This document shows, piece after piece, positions 51,167 through 58,773 of a stretch of 64,000 bases of DNA; positions within the stretch are counted from its first letter, which is position 1; each line of letters opens with the position of its first letter. The stretch is taken from the NCBI GenBank assembly GCA_022072225.1, contig JAJVIC010000009.1:713746-777745 (forward strand), given 5' to 3'. The position numbers and the translations under genes were made by a program. The notes under the pieces were generated by a model. The model worked only from the letters and a program-made list of their open reading frames with translations. It ran no database searches and was not told where the DNA came from. Source of the stretch: Bacteroidia bacterium (lineage in GTDB: Bacteria; Bacteroidota; Bacteroidia; SXHM01).

Positions 51167-52570
51167 TTAGAGGTGTATCACTTCTCCGTAAGCAGCTGCG
51201 GCAGCTTCCATAATTGCCTCGCTCATGGTCGGATGCGGATGAACAGTTTTGATTAATTCATGTCCTGTTGTTTCCAGTTTGCGGGCATGAACAAGTTCTG
51301 CAATCATCTCCGTTACGTTGGAACCAATCAAGTGCGCACCCAGCAACTCTCCATATTTCGCATCAAAAATCAGTTTTACAAAACCATCGGCATTGCCTCC
51401 GGCTTTTGCTTTTCCTGATGCGGTGAAAGGGAATTTACCAATCTTCAATTCGTAGCCTGCTTCTGTTGCGGCTTTTTCGGTGAAGCCAACTGATGCAATT
51501 TCAGGCTGGCAATATGTGCAGCCGGGAATATTATTGTAATCAAGCGGCTCTGGATTATGTCCTGCAATTTTTTCCACGCAGATAATTCCTTCTGCGCTGG
51601 CTACGTGTGCCAATGCTTGACCGCCCACACAGTCTCCGATTGCAAAAATGCCCGGAATATTAGTCTGATAATATTTGTTGACAAGAATTTTTCCTTTATC
51701 GGTTGCAATGCCCACATCTTCCAGTCCGATGCCTTCAAGATTTGCCGCAATTCCAACAGCACTTAACACAATATCTGCTTCCAGTTCTTCAACACCTTTC
51801 TTTGTTTTTACTTTTACCTTGCAGGTTTTTCCGCTGGTGTCAACCGACTCAACCGATGAGTCGGTCATGATTTTTATTCCAGCTTTTTTGAATGAGCGCG
51901 CCAGTTGCTTTGAAACTTCTTCGTCTTCCACCGGAACAACATTCGGCAGAAACTCAACAATGGTAACATCCACACCAACTGCTTTGTAGAAATAGGCAAA
52001 CTCAACACCAATAGCACCGGAACCAACAACAATCATTGAATTTGGTTTCTTGTCAAGCACCATTGCTTCGCGGTAGCCAATTATTTTTTTGCCGTCCTGT
52101 TTTAAGTTTGGCAATTCGCGTGAACGCGCGCCAACAGCCAGAATAATATTAGTTGCTTCATAAACAGCAGTTGCTCCGTCAGCAGCTTTTACTTCTACTT
52201 TTTTTGCAGTCCCGATAGCTATCGGGATTATTTTACCGAAACCCTGTATAACATCAATCTTGTTTTTCTTTAAAAGAAACTGAACGCCTTTGCTCATGCT
52301 GTCGGCAACACCGCGACTGCGCTGCACCATTGCCGTTAAATCTGCTTCTGCTCCGTTTACTTTAATTCCGTAATCGGCAGCATGATTCAGGTATTCAAAA
52401 ACCTGTGCGCTTTTCAGTAAAGCCTTGGTGGGAATGCAACCCCAGTTCAGGCAAACGCCACCTAATTCGCTTTTTTCAACTATGGCGGTTTTCAGTCCGA
52501 GTTGTGCTGCTCGAATGGCAGCCACATAACCGCCCGGTCCGCTTCCAATCACTATTAAATCGTAGTTCAT
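51167..52570 (-). CDS. lpdA: Dihydrolipoyl dehydrogenase
   Basis: A 467-residue E3 component of 2-oxo acid dehydrogenase complexes. FAD motif VIGSGPGGYVAAIRAAQLG, redox pair in GGVCLNWGCIPTK (C-x4-C), NAD motif IVVGSGAIGVEFAYFY, FAD contact GIFAIGDCVGG and the His-Glu pair in HPHPTMSEAIMEA are complete. Near residue 115 a palindromic element encodes an extra PIAIG in the loop after GFGKII. No E1 or E2 gene is adjacent; it heads the leftward run with asnB. Confidence 0.95.
   Translation of the reverse strand: MNYDLIVIGSGPGGYVAAIRAAQLGLKTAIVEKSELGGVCLNWGCIPTKALLKSAQVFEYLNHAADYGIKVNGAEADLTAMVQRSRGVADSMSKGVQFLLKKNKIDVIQGFGKIIPIAIGTAKKVEVKAADGATAVYEATNIILAVGARSRELPNLKQDGKKIIGYREAMVLDKKPNSMIVVGSGAIGVEFAYFYKAVGVDVTIVEFLPNVVPVEDEEVSKQLARSFKKAGIKIMTDSSVESVDTSGKTCKVKVKTKKGVEELEADIVLSAVGIAANLEGIGLEDVGIATDKGKILVNKYYQTNIPGIFAIGDCVGGQALAHVASAEGIICVEKIAGHNPEPLDYNNIPGCTYCQPEIASVGFTEKAATEAGYELKIGKFPFTASGKAKAGGNADGFVKLIFDAKYGELLGAHLIGSNVTEMIAELVHARKLETTGHELIKTVHPHPTMSEAIMEAAAAAYGEVIHL
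52210..52227. repeat. 18-bp perfect palindrome inside lpdA
   Basis: TCCCGATAGCTATCGGGA is its own complement. The same word is one of the best known short palindromes scattered in Bacteroidota genomes. It is inserted in frame, adding about six residues (IPIAIG) to LpdA, in a surface-loop region. Confidence 0.85.
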
Positions 52571-52629
52571 TTCTTTTTGTTTAGTGGTTGCGAAAATAGG
52601 TAAAATTCAAAAGCTGTATTATTGCAGTC

Positions 52630-53463
52630 ATGACTTACATTTTACATAACGGAAACCTTTTGCCAACGGGGACTTTATTGTTCAGTCATGCTCACCGTGC
52701 CTTCCGCTATGGTGATTCATTTTTTGAATCTATTCGCATTAAAAATGGTAAGGCTTTGTTTATTGAGGAACATTGCAGACGATTAGACAAAACCCTTGCA
52801 GCATTGAAGATGCAGAAGCCAGCGAATTTTACTCCTGACTACTTTTCTTCCGCAGTGGAACAATTAGCAAAAGCAAACGGAATAGAGCAGGGAGGAAGAG
52901 CAAGACTTACGTTTTACCGCGATGGTTCCGGTTTTTATCAAAGTGAAAGCAACTCGGTTTCATGGATTTTAGAAGCAGAATCAGTTGCGGATACAGAATA
53001 TGTATTGAACGAAGCGGGAATAACAGTTGGCATTTTCCGGGACATCAAAAAGCCCTTCAACAAATTATCGGAATTGAAAAGCGGCAATGCGTTGTTGTAT
53101 GTATTGGCTTCGGAGTTTACCAAAGAACAAAAATTAGATGATTGCCTGTTGTTGAATGATGCCGGAAGAATTGCGGAAGGCAGCAATGCCAACGTTTTTG
53201 TGGTAAAGGACAACGTTATTTATACACCTCTTCTTTCAGAAGCTTGTTTAGATGGCGTGATGCGGATGGTGATGCTTTCTGTTGCTAAGCGCACAGGTTT
53301 TGAACTGAAAGAAACAATCATTGAAGAAAGTTTTCTTAAAACTGCTGATGAAATCTGGCTTACCAGCGCTTCGCGCGGTATTCGTTGGGTGAAGAGTTGT
53401 GAAGGGAAAACCTTTGGTAATGAAAAGGCGAAGGAGTTTATTGGGTTGCTGAATAGCATGTGA
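52630..53463 (+). CDS. Class IV aminotransferase (branched-chain aminotransferase or aminodeoxychorismate lyase-like)
   Basis: A 277-residue fold-type IV PLP enzyme. HRAFRYGDSFFESIRIKNG at the N-terminus, the PLP lysine in LSELKSGNALLYV near residue 152, and IAEGSNANVFVV with the PLP-phosphate-binding Glu near 185 are all present, with the closing DEIWLTSASRGIRWV. Family members split into BCAT, D-amino acid transaminase and PabC; the sequence alone does not decide. It diverges from lpdA with a 59-bp gap. The gene ends just before a palindromic repeat. Confidence 0.87.
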   Translation: MTYILHNGNLLPTGTLLFSHAHRAFRYGDSFFESIRIKNGKALFIEEHCRRLDKTLAALKMQKPANFTPDYFSSAVEQLAKANGIEQGGRARLTFYRDGSGFYQSESNSVSWILEAESVADTEYVLNEAGITVGIFRDIKKPFNKLSELKSGNALLYVLASEFTKEQKLDDCLLLNDAGRIAEGSNANVFVVKDNVIYTPLLSEACLDGVMRMVMLSVAKRTGFELKETIIEESFLKTADEIWLTSASRGIRWVKSCEGKTFGNEKAKEFIGLLNSM

Positions 53464-53469
53464 GATCAC

Positions 53470-53528
53470 TGTCACCCTGAGCGTAGTCGAAGGGTTATAA
53501 TTGCCCTTCGACTACGCTCAGGGTGACA
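53470..53528. repeat. 25-bp perfect inverted repeat (CGTAGTCGA family), copy 2
   Basis: Arms 53470-53494 and 53504-53528, perfect over 25 bp, 9-nt loop. It fills the gap between converging genes and, being followed by no T-run, may double as a terminator only weakly. It shares GAGCGTAGTCGA with the copy at 16605. Confidence 0.9.
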
Positions 53529-53534
53529 AACTTC

Positions 53535-55055
53535 CTATTGCTTACTGCCTACTATCTTCCATGCTTCCCCCATTCCGTCAATAATATCCATTGCTGTCAT
53601 CCCCCATTCACTCATTTTTTCTGCGGCAACATCACCTGCAACACCGTGTAAGTAAACTCCCAATACACTTGCTTCATAGGGTTTATAACCTTGTGCCAGC
53701 AAGCCGCAGATAATACCGGTAAGCACATCACCGCTGCCACCGGTTGCCATTCCGGGATTGCCGGTTGAATTGAAATAAACGCTTCCGTCTGGGAAGGCAA
53801 TGCTTGTATGCGCACCTTTCAGGATAATGTAAAAACTATACTTCATCGCCATTTCGCGTTGCAGCTTTAAACGTTCAAAACTGTTGTCGCTTTTGCCGAA
53901 CAAACGCTCAAACTCTTTTGGGTGAGGAGTAAGAATACTTCCGCCACGCATGAAGGGAAACCATGTTTTATTTTCAGCAATGATGTTGAGTGCATCGGCA
54001 TCAAACACCGTGTTTACAGTGGTATTCTGTATCAGTAGTTTTAACGCTCTTACGGTGTCAGCGTCATTACCAATGCCCGGACCAACGGCAACGGCATTGA
54101 AGTTTTCTGTTTTTATCCGTCCTGAAATATGCGTTTCGTTTTCATCGGTTTGGCACATGGCTTCGGGAACAGATGATTGTAACACCGTGTAACCGCAATT
54201 GGGTATATGTGCCGAAACCAATCCTGCTCCTGCCCGCAAAGCACTCTTAGCAGCCATTACCGCAGCACCCATTTTGCCTTTGCTTCCGGCAATAATCAGG
54301 GCATGACCGTAAGTGCCTTTGTGCGAAAACTTGTCGCGCTTTTTAAGCAAGGTCAGAATGAGTTCTTCGGTCAGGTAGTGATATTGGGTTGTTGTTGTTG
54401 CAATAAATGCTTTGCTTAAGCCAATGGGCAATACCTGCCATTCGCCTACAAAGGGTGCATTCTCGGGAAAGAGAAAAGCAAGTTTAGGTAATTCGAATGT
54501 CAGTGTGTAGTCTGCATAAATTATTCTGCCGCTGTTGGCAGAATTGTCTTCTGCAAAAAGTCCGGTTGGTATATCTATTGAAATAATGGTTTCTGTCTTG
54601 GATTTATTGATGTATTCAACCACATCGGCAAGTAAGCCGGTTATCGGTTTAGATAAGCCACTGCCCAGTATAGCATCAATGACAACAGTGTTTTCAGGTA
54701 GTTCGGGTAGTTGTGCTGTTTCTGAAATATCTATGATGTCAACATTTTTGCTTTTAGCTAAGCGTGACAGATTGACGGAAAAATCGGGTGATGCTTTATC
54801 GCTGTGGCGGATAATAAACACCTTGATGTTATAATATTTAATGCTGTTAAGAATGCGTGCAATGGCTAAGCCATCACCGCCATTATTACCTGTTCCGCAG
54901 AAGACATAGAGTACAGCACCGTCTGAATGCCGTTTTGTAATCCAATCTGCGCAGGCACTTGCGGCACGCTCCATTAAATCAATGGACGCGATGGGTTCGT
55001 TTGCTATGGTATAAGCATCGGCTTCGCGGATTTGTGAGGTGGAGAGGATTTTCAT
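53535..55055 (-). CDS. nnr: Bifunctional NAD(P)H-hydrate epimerase/dehydratase
   Basis: A 506-residue metabolite-repair enzyme. The N-terminal YjeF epimerase domain (residues 1-215) has SIDLMERAASACADWI and CGTGNNGGDGLAIARIL. The C-terminal ADP-dependent dehydratase, ribokinase-like (about 225-500), has HKGTYGHALIIAGSKGKMGAAVMAAKSALRAGAGLV, AVGPGIGND, VFDADALNII, LTPHPKEFERLFG and the AMP-binding GNPGMATGGSGDVLTGII. Both active sites appear intact. It repairs NADHX and NADPHX formed by heat or GAPDH. Confidence 0.94.
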   Translation of the reverse strand: MKILSTSQIREADAYTIANEPIASIDLMERAASACADWITKRHSDGAVLYVFCGTGNNGGDGLAIARILNSIKYYNIKVFIIRHSDKASPDFSVNLSRLAKSKNVDIIDISETAQLPELPENTVVIDAILGSGLSKPITGLLADVVEYINKSKTETIISIDIPTGLFAEDNSANSGRIIYADYTLTFELPKLAFLFPENAPFVGEWQVLPIGLSKAFIATTTTQYHYLTEELILTLLKKRDKFSHKGTYGHALIIAGSKGKMGAAVMAAKSALRAGAGLVSAHIPNCGYTVLQSSVPEAMCQTDENETHISGRIKTENFNAVAVGPGIGNDADTVRALKLLIQNTTVNTVFDADALNIIAENKTWFPFMRGGSILTPHPKEFERLFGKSDNSFERLKLQREMAMKYSFYIILKGAHTSIAFPDGSVYFNSTGNPGMATGGSGDVLTGIICGLLAQGYKPYEASVLGVYLHGVAGDVAAEKMSEWGMTAMDIIDGMGEAWKIVGSKQ

Positions 55056-55087
55056 GTTTGCAGCGAAGTTAAAGATTTACTTTTGTC

Positions 55088-55148
55088 TGTCATGCCGGGT
55101 GTAGTAGAAGCATAATTATAAGGCCCTTCGACTACGCTCAGGGTGACA
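55088..55148. repeat. CGTAGTCGA-family inverted repeat, decayed copy 3
   Basis: The right arm (55124-55148) is identical to that of the element at 53504-53528. The left arm (about 55088-55110) keeps only the outline TGTCA...GTAGT.GAAG. It lies before the orphan ORF. Confidence 0.8.
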
Positions 55149-55157
55149 CAAACAACA

Positions 55158-55628
55158 ATGCGCAAAGTTCGCAAAGCAAGTAATACGGTTTATCATTTAA
55201 GTCTTTTTGAGAAACGAAGGACTACTGCCGAAATGCCCTTGAGGTTGGGCTTTGAGCTGCATAATGATAAGCTCTATGCCAACTTCAATATTCCTTTTAT
55301 CATTCGGTTTGTAGCGCGTGCCTCTTCTCTTAAAAGTACTGAGAACAAGAATGCCTACGGCATTCAGCACATTACTGATTTCAGGATTGGAACGTTTTTC
55401 AGAACAGGTTTTGACAGTTATAAAGGTGAGTTTGCCATCCTTCTTCCTTTTCTGAAATTATGGTTTCAGTGCGATTACCTGAGCAATAACTTCAGGCAGT
55501 TCAGGAGGTTTTCCATTCTTGTTTTTCTGCTGAAGCTAAAATGGAATGAGCTTACCTTCAGAATAGGGGTGCTGGGTTTCAGGTTTAGTTTGAGGTTTTT
55601 TTTACCACTAAGCACACAAGTTCACTGA
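55158..55628 (+). CDS. Hypothetical protein flanked by repeats
   Basis: A 156-residue frame starting MRKVRKASNTVYHLSLFEKR. I recognise no family. It is basic and Phe-rich, with a hydrophobic stretch (FSILVFLLKLKW) near residue 120 and a repeated GFRFSLRFFLPLS end. Both ends lie in repeats: the first codons read through a GCGCAAAG-type word, and the last nine residues lie in the left arm of the inverted repeat at 55604. No other frame covers the region and it lacks homologous neighbours. It might be a real lineage-specific gene, a decayed one, or chance. Confidence 0.4.
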   Translation: MRKVRKASNTVYHLSLFEKRRTTAEMPLRLGFELHNDKLYANFNIPFIIRFVARASSLKSTENKNAYGIQHITDFRIGTFFRTGFDSYKGEFAILLPFLKLWFQCDYLSNNFRQFRRFSILVFLLKLKWNELTFRIGVLGFRFSLRFFLPLSTQVH

Positions 55629-55682
55629 GCTTGTTGGTATAAAAACTGAAATTAAACTTGGTGAACTTGTGTGCTTAGTGGT
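55604..55682. repeat. 22-bp inverted repeat after the orphan ORF
   Basis: Arms 55604-55625 and 55661-55682 (ACCACTAAGCACACAAGTTC and its complement) are perfect or nearly so, with a 35-nt loop. It lies just before the cytochrome c peroxidase stop codon. The AAGCACACAAG-type word is widespread in Bacteroidota intergenic DNA. Confidence 0.8.
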
Positions 55683-55688
55683 GGAAAA

Positions 55689-56876
55689 TCAATTAGCTGT
55701 AAACGGATTCGAGAACTTAGGATCACGCATCAACTCATAATCGGTGAGGGTTTGCATAAAAGCAACCAAGGCACGTTTCTGAGTTTCGGTAAGGTTTAGT
55801 TTGCGGGGTTCGCCTGAGCCTGAACCACCGATAGGGTCAATAATCGGTATTCCGTTACCACCGCCATCACCTTCCAGAAAAAAGAAACCTCCGTCAACGG
55901 TGAGGCGGTAATCCAGATTACGGTGTTTTTTAACGCCTGTGTCGTAATGGTCTATTACCTGTTCCAGTGTTGTAAAACGTCCATCGTGCATGTAAGGCGC
56001 TGTTACCGCTACATTGCGCAGCGATGGTACTTTAAACATGCCGTCATAAGCAGGGTCTTGGTTTGCCAATAAATCACCCATACCATTGTCAGCATAGTTA
56101 TCGTCCAGACCAATATTAGCAGCTGATGTTCCCCAGCCATTGAAATTTTCACCGCTGTGGCAGCTCTGACAAGGCATTTCCCAGCTGAAGAATAAATCCT
56201 TGCCCATTTTTTCAAGAGCACTGAAGTTGGCAAAGTCAATAGCCAGACCTGCATCATATTTTGAACGGTATGAAACCATGGAGCGCATAAACTGAGCCAG
56301 TGCCATGGATATACGTTCGTGTGTTATTTCCGCTGAACCGAACGCATCTTCAAAAAGAGGTGCATAGTAATCTACTTTTCTGAGTTTAATTTCGAGGTTA
56401 TCCAGATTTTCAAGACCCATTTCCACGTGATTTTTAACAGGCATAAGAGCTTGTTCTTCCAGTGTACTGGTTCTTATATCCCAGAAATAACCGTTGCTCA
56501 TTCCTGCATTGATAATGGCGGGTGAGTTGCGGGGTGTTACTTTGCTTTCGAAGCCAACGCTTCCTTTGGTATTATCGGCAAAGGCAAATTGCTGTTTGTG
56601 GCAGGTGGCGCAGGCTACCGTGTTGTTGAGCGAAAGTTTTGTGTCGTAAAACAGCACTCTGCCCAGGGTTGCTCCTTCGTTGGTAAGCTGGTTGTTTTCA
56701 GGTTGATTAAAGAAGGGATTATTGCCAATCAGAAAATTATGGTTTACATAATTATAAGGCGTTTCGGGAAGGGTAGGAGAGCTGGCTCCTGTTACCGGTG
56801 TTTCTTTGCGGCAGGCATTTAATACCAGCAGCAGCACTGCTGCTGAAAGTAGAAGGATGTTGATTTTTTTTGCCAT
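55689..56876 (-). CDS. Di-haem cytochrome c peroxidase family lipoprotein (MauG/CcpA-like)
   Basis: A 395-residue exported protein with a lipoprotein signal (LLLVLNAC, lipid Cys at residue 22) and two CxxCH haem sites: CATCH at 89-93 and CQSCH at 236-240. Other landmarks are LGRVLFYDTKLS, RNSPAIINAG, YMHDGRFTTLEQVIDHYD and LNLTETQKRALVAFMQTLTD, the standard order of bacterial di-haem peroxidases. A glycine-rich insertion (GGFFFLEGDGGGNGIP) near residue 335 is longer than usual. It probably reduces peroxide, or oxidises a periplasmic substrate, at the outer membrane. Operon with the beta-barrel protein upstream (17 bases). Confidence 0.92.
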   Translation of the reverse strand: MAKKINILLLSAAVLLLVLNACRKETPVTGASSPTLPETPYNYVNHNFLIGNNPFFNQPENNQLTNEGATLGRVLFYDTKLSLNNTVACATCHKQQFAFADNTKGSVGFESKVTPRNSPAIINAGMSNGYFWDIRTSTLEEQALMPVKNHVEMGLENLDNLEIKLRKVDYYAPLFEDAFGSAEITHERISMALAQFMRSMVSYRSKYDAGLAIDFANFSALEKMGKDLFFSWEMPCQSCHSGENFNGWGTSAANIGLDDNYADNGMGDLLANQDPAYDGMFKVPSLRNVAVTAPYMHDGRFTTLEQVIDHYDTGVKKHRNLDYRLTVDGGFFFLEGDGGGNGIPIIDPIGGSGSGEPRKLNLTETQKRALVAFMQTLTDYELMRDPKFSNPFTAN

Positions 56877-56893
56877 GATGCGGAGTATTGGAT

Positions 56894-57568
56894 TTATAAA
56901 TTGATAGCAAGAAATAGAGAGGTAGGTAATACAAAGTTAACGCTTGTTTCGCGGGTTACCTGCTTGGAATTAAATGCAGGGTTATTGAGAAAGCGAGATT
57001 CGAATGATGAATAACTGTTGGTAAACTGAACCGAAGTTTCGGTAAAAAGGCTTATGCGTTTGGATATGTTAAATTGTATGCCTACTACCAGGGCGCCACC
57101 ATATTTGTTGGTTTTGGTTATGGTAGTTACTTCATCTGATGGGTCGGTGGCCACTACTTTGCTTGATACTAAATCGGTAACAGCATCGGCACCGGCAAAG
57201 CACAGCCAGCGTTCAGAAAGCGGGATGCGGTATTCATACCCCGCACTGAAATCAAGTGAGTAGGCATTGGTTTCGCGGGGAAGTTGTCCGGTGTTTTCAA
57301 AGGTTTCGCGTTTGTTACTGTACGTTCCGCCTATGCCCATGCGAAAGGCATGGTTGCGGGGCGAAATAAGCTTATAGGTAAGCACATAGGGGCTTACGGT
57401 AATGTTGTTATTGTCTGAGAAGTTAAGAAACTGCTTGAAGAAAAAAGTAGTGTTGATGCCAATCTGGTTGGTGTATTTTGCAGGTGTTTCTGCCTCCTGG
57501 CAAAGCGCTTTTAAGGGTGCTGTAAAAAAGAGCAGACAAACAATACTGATCAGGCGGAATGAGTGCAT
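56894..57568 (-). CDS. Outer-membrane beta-barrel protein, unknown
   Basis: A 224-residue protein. Signal peptide MHSFRLISIVCLLFFTAPLKALCQE, then about eight to ten amphipathic strands, ending in VNFVLPTSLFLAINL. Strand patterns such as YRIPLSERWLCFAGADAV and ISKRISLFTETSVQF indicate an OmpA-like/OprF-like barrel. I know no named family. It is 17 bases before the di-haem peroxidase and therefore its operon partner, perhaps a surface or redox-related porin. I use the ATG at 57568. Its upstream region holds a minisatellite. Confidence 0.72.
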   Translation of the reverse strand: MHSFRLISIVCLLFFTAPLKALCQEAETPAKYTNQIGINTTFFFKQFLNFSDNNNITVSPYVLTYKLISPRNHAFRMGIGGTYSNKRETFENTGQLPRETNAYSLDFSAGYEYRIPLSERWLCFAGADAVTDLVSSKVVATDPSDEVTTITKTNKYGGALVVGIQFNISKRISLFTETSVQFTNSYSSFESRFLNNPAFNSKQVTRETSVNFVLPTSLFLAINL

Positions 57569-57686
57569 ACTTTTGGTTTGGGTAACAAATTTAGGAAATT
57601 TAGTATTGCTACTCAAATAATTATTTACCAATTTTATACAAGGCTGAAAGTAGCGTTACAGACAACGGTTGCAGGGGTTTTATGCA

Positions 57687-57923
57687 AACGGATACCAATT
57701 ATGCACCGGAGGGATGGTTATTACACACAGACGGATAGCTATTATACACAGGGGGGATAGCTATTATACACACCCGATAGAGGTATTATACACAGGCGGA
57801 TAGGAATTACACATAGGGGGGATAGCTGTTATACACACCCGACAGAGGTATTATACACAAGCGGATAGGTATTATACATAGGGGTGATAGCTATTATACA
57901 CACCCGATAGAGGTATTATACAG
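57687..57923. repeat. Minisatellite: about 21-22 bp units in a 65-bp higher-order repeat
   Basis: About 11 units follow one another, each ending in a TTATACACA-type word after GGATAG or CGATAG. From 57751 the order is regular: starts of GGGGGGATAG at 57751, 57816 and 57881 are exactly 65 bp apart (2.7 copies), each holding three sub-units. Earlier copies at 57687-57750 are degenerate. The array is the main content of the 443-base gap between the barrel protein start and the next gene, upstream of the barrel-peroxidase operon. No ORF, no hairpins, no unique spacers. Confidence 0.9.
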
Positions 57924-57956
57924 GAGTTTTAGAGAATAATTTTAGTTTGCTTAAAG

Positions 57957-57990
57957 CAAAAAGCCTCCTGTTTCAGCAAGAGGCTTTTTG
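57957..57990 (-). terminator. Intrinsic terminator for the secreted protein gene at 58012
   Basis: An 11-bp stem (57957-57967 with 57980-57990, GAGGC core) with a 12-nt loop. On the minus strand it is followed by a T-run and lies 22 bases after the stop codon. Confidence 0.82.
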
Positions 57991-58011
57991 TTTGTAAGTA
58001 TGTAATGGTTA

Positions 58012-58635
58012 TTAATACCCCGACATTTGCTTAATAGCCTGTGCTACTTCGTTTTCTACGGGTTCGTAGATAAACATGGCACGCATCTCGTTGTTTTCGG
58101 TAATAAAGTCGATGCCGTTTTGCATAAACATGTATTCGCCAACATAGCGTTCTTCCATAACCTCGGGATGGCCCATCGCTTTTTTAATACGTTCACCGGA
58201 ACTGTGGAAGGCAATGTTGCTGCCGGCAGTAAATTTGCTGTACAACTCAGAGTCGTAACCATAAGAGGTAAGTATCATATACACTAACTGATTGTTGCGG
58301 AAATAAAGTTTGTAAACCGGATAATCAATCTGTGCATTGCAATCGTTTTTGTATTTAAACACACGGTCGTAGTGGGTGTTGTAGCAAATTTCCTGACTTA
58401 TGTTTTTGCCGAATTTTACTACTTCTTCTTCCTGTTCCTGCTCGTAGCTGCGTGATTTTTCGGGAAGTCCGAGCAGTTCAATGGCTTTTTCGGTAGAAAT
58501 GCCTAATACCAGTTCGCCTACACCTTTGCCGGGTATAATTTGTGTATAACTGATTGCTGTGGCTTTGCTTTTGTTCTGTGCCGTTGCAGCAGAAAATACT
58601 GCTGTTAAAACGACTATTGCTGCTAAGTTTTTCAT
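58012..58635 (-). CDS. Secreted protein of unknown function
   Basis: A 207-residue protein with a clear signal peptide (MKNLAAIVVLTAVFSAATAQ). The first 40 mature residues read YTQIIPGKGVGELVLGISTEKAIELLGLPEKSR, close to the G-x-x-L-x-L-G-x-S-x-x-x-x-x-x-L-G-x-P pattern of SmpA/OmlA/BamE-type domains, which recurs later as SGERIKKAMGHPE. It may thus be a two-repeat BamE-like fold. Other parts are Tyr/Glu-rich. No lipobox. Monocistronic with its own terminator; I assign no function. Confidence 0.6.
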   Translation of the reverse strand: MKNLAAIVVLTAVFSAATAQNKSKATAISYTQIIPGKGVGELVLGISTEKAIELLGLPEKSRSYEQEQEEEVVKFGKNISQEICYNTHYDRVFKYKNDCNAQIDYPVYKLYFRNNQLVYMILTSYGYDSELYSKFTAGSNIAFHSSGERIKKAMGHPEVMEERYVGEYMFMQNGIDFITENNEMRAMFIYEPVENEVAQAIKQMSGY

Positions 58636-58763
58636 GGTAATAAACCGTTAGTTTGTGTTGTTTCAAACGGATGGGGTTTTAAAAGGTTGCTCATTCATCG
58701 ATAAACAGGCGTTTTCGGAGTTTGGCACGAAATTGGTTTTTGCAATGAACCAAACTTTAAAAC

Positions 58764-58768
58764 GGAGG
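58764..58768 (+). promoter_or_regulatory. Shine-Dalgarno GGAGG before the DUF4476 gene
   Basis: GGAGG ends five bases before the ATG at 58774. It is one of few clear SD sites in the window; Bacteroidota mRNAs seldom use them. Confidence 0.55.
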
Positions 58769-58773
58769 TTAAC

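Noticed and set aside
57687-57923. Replication origin with iterons
   Set aside because: No rep, dnaA or parA gene nearby and no DnaA-box cluster; the region is flanked by ordinary chromosomal genes. The iteron-like look is kept only as an observation.
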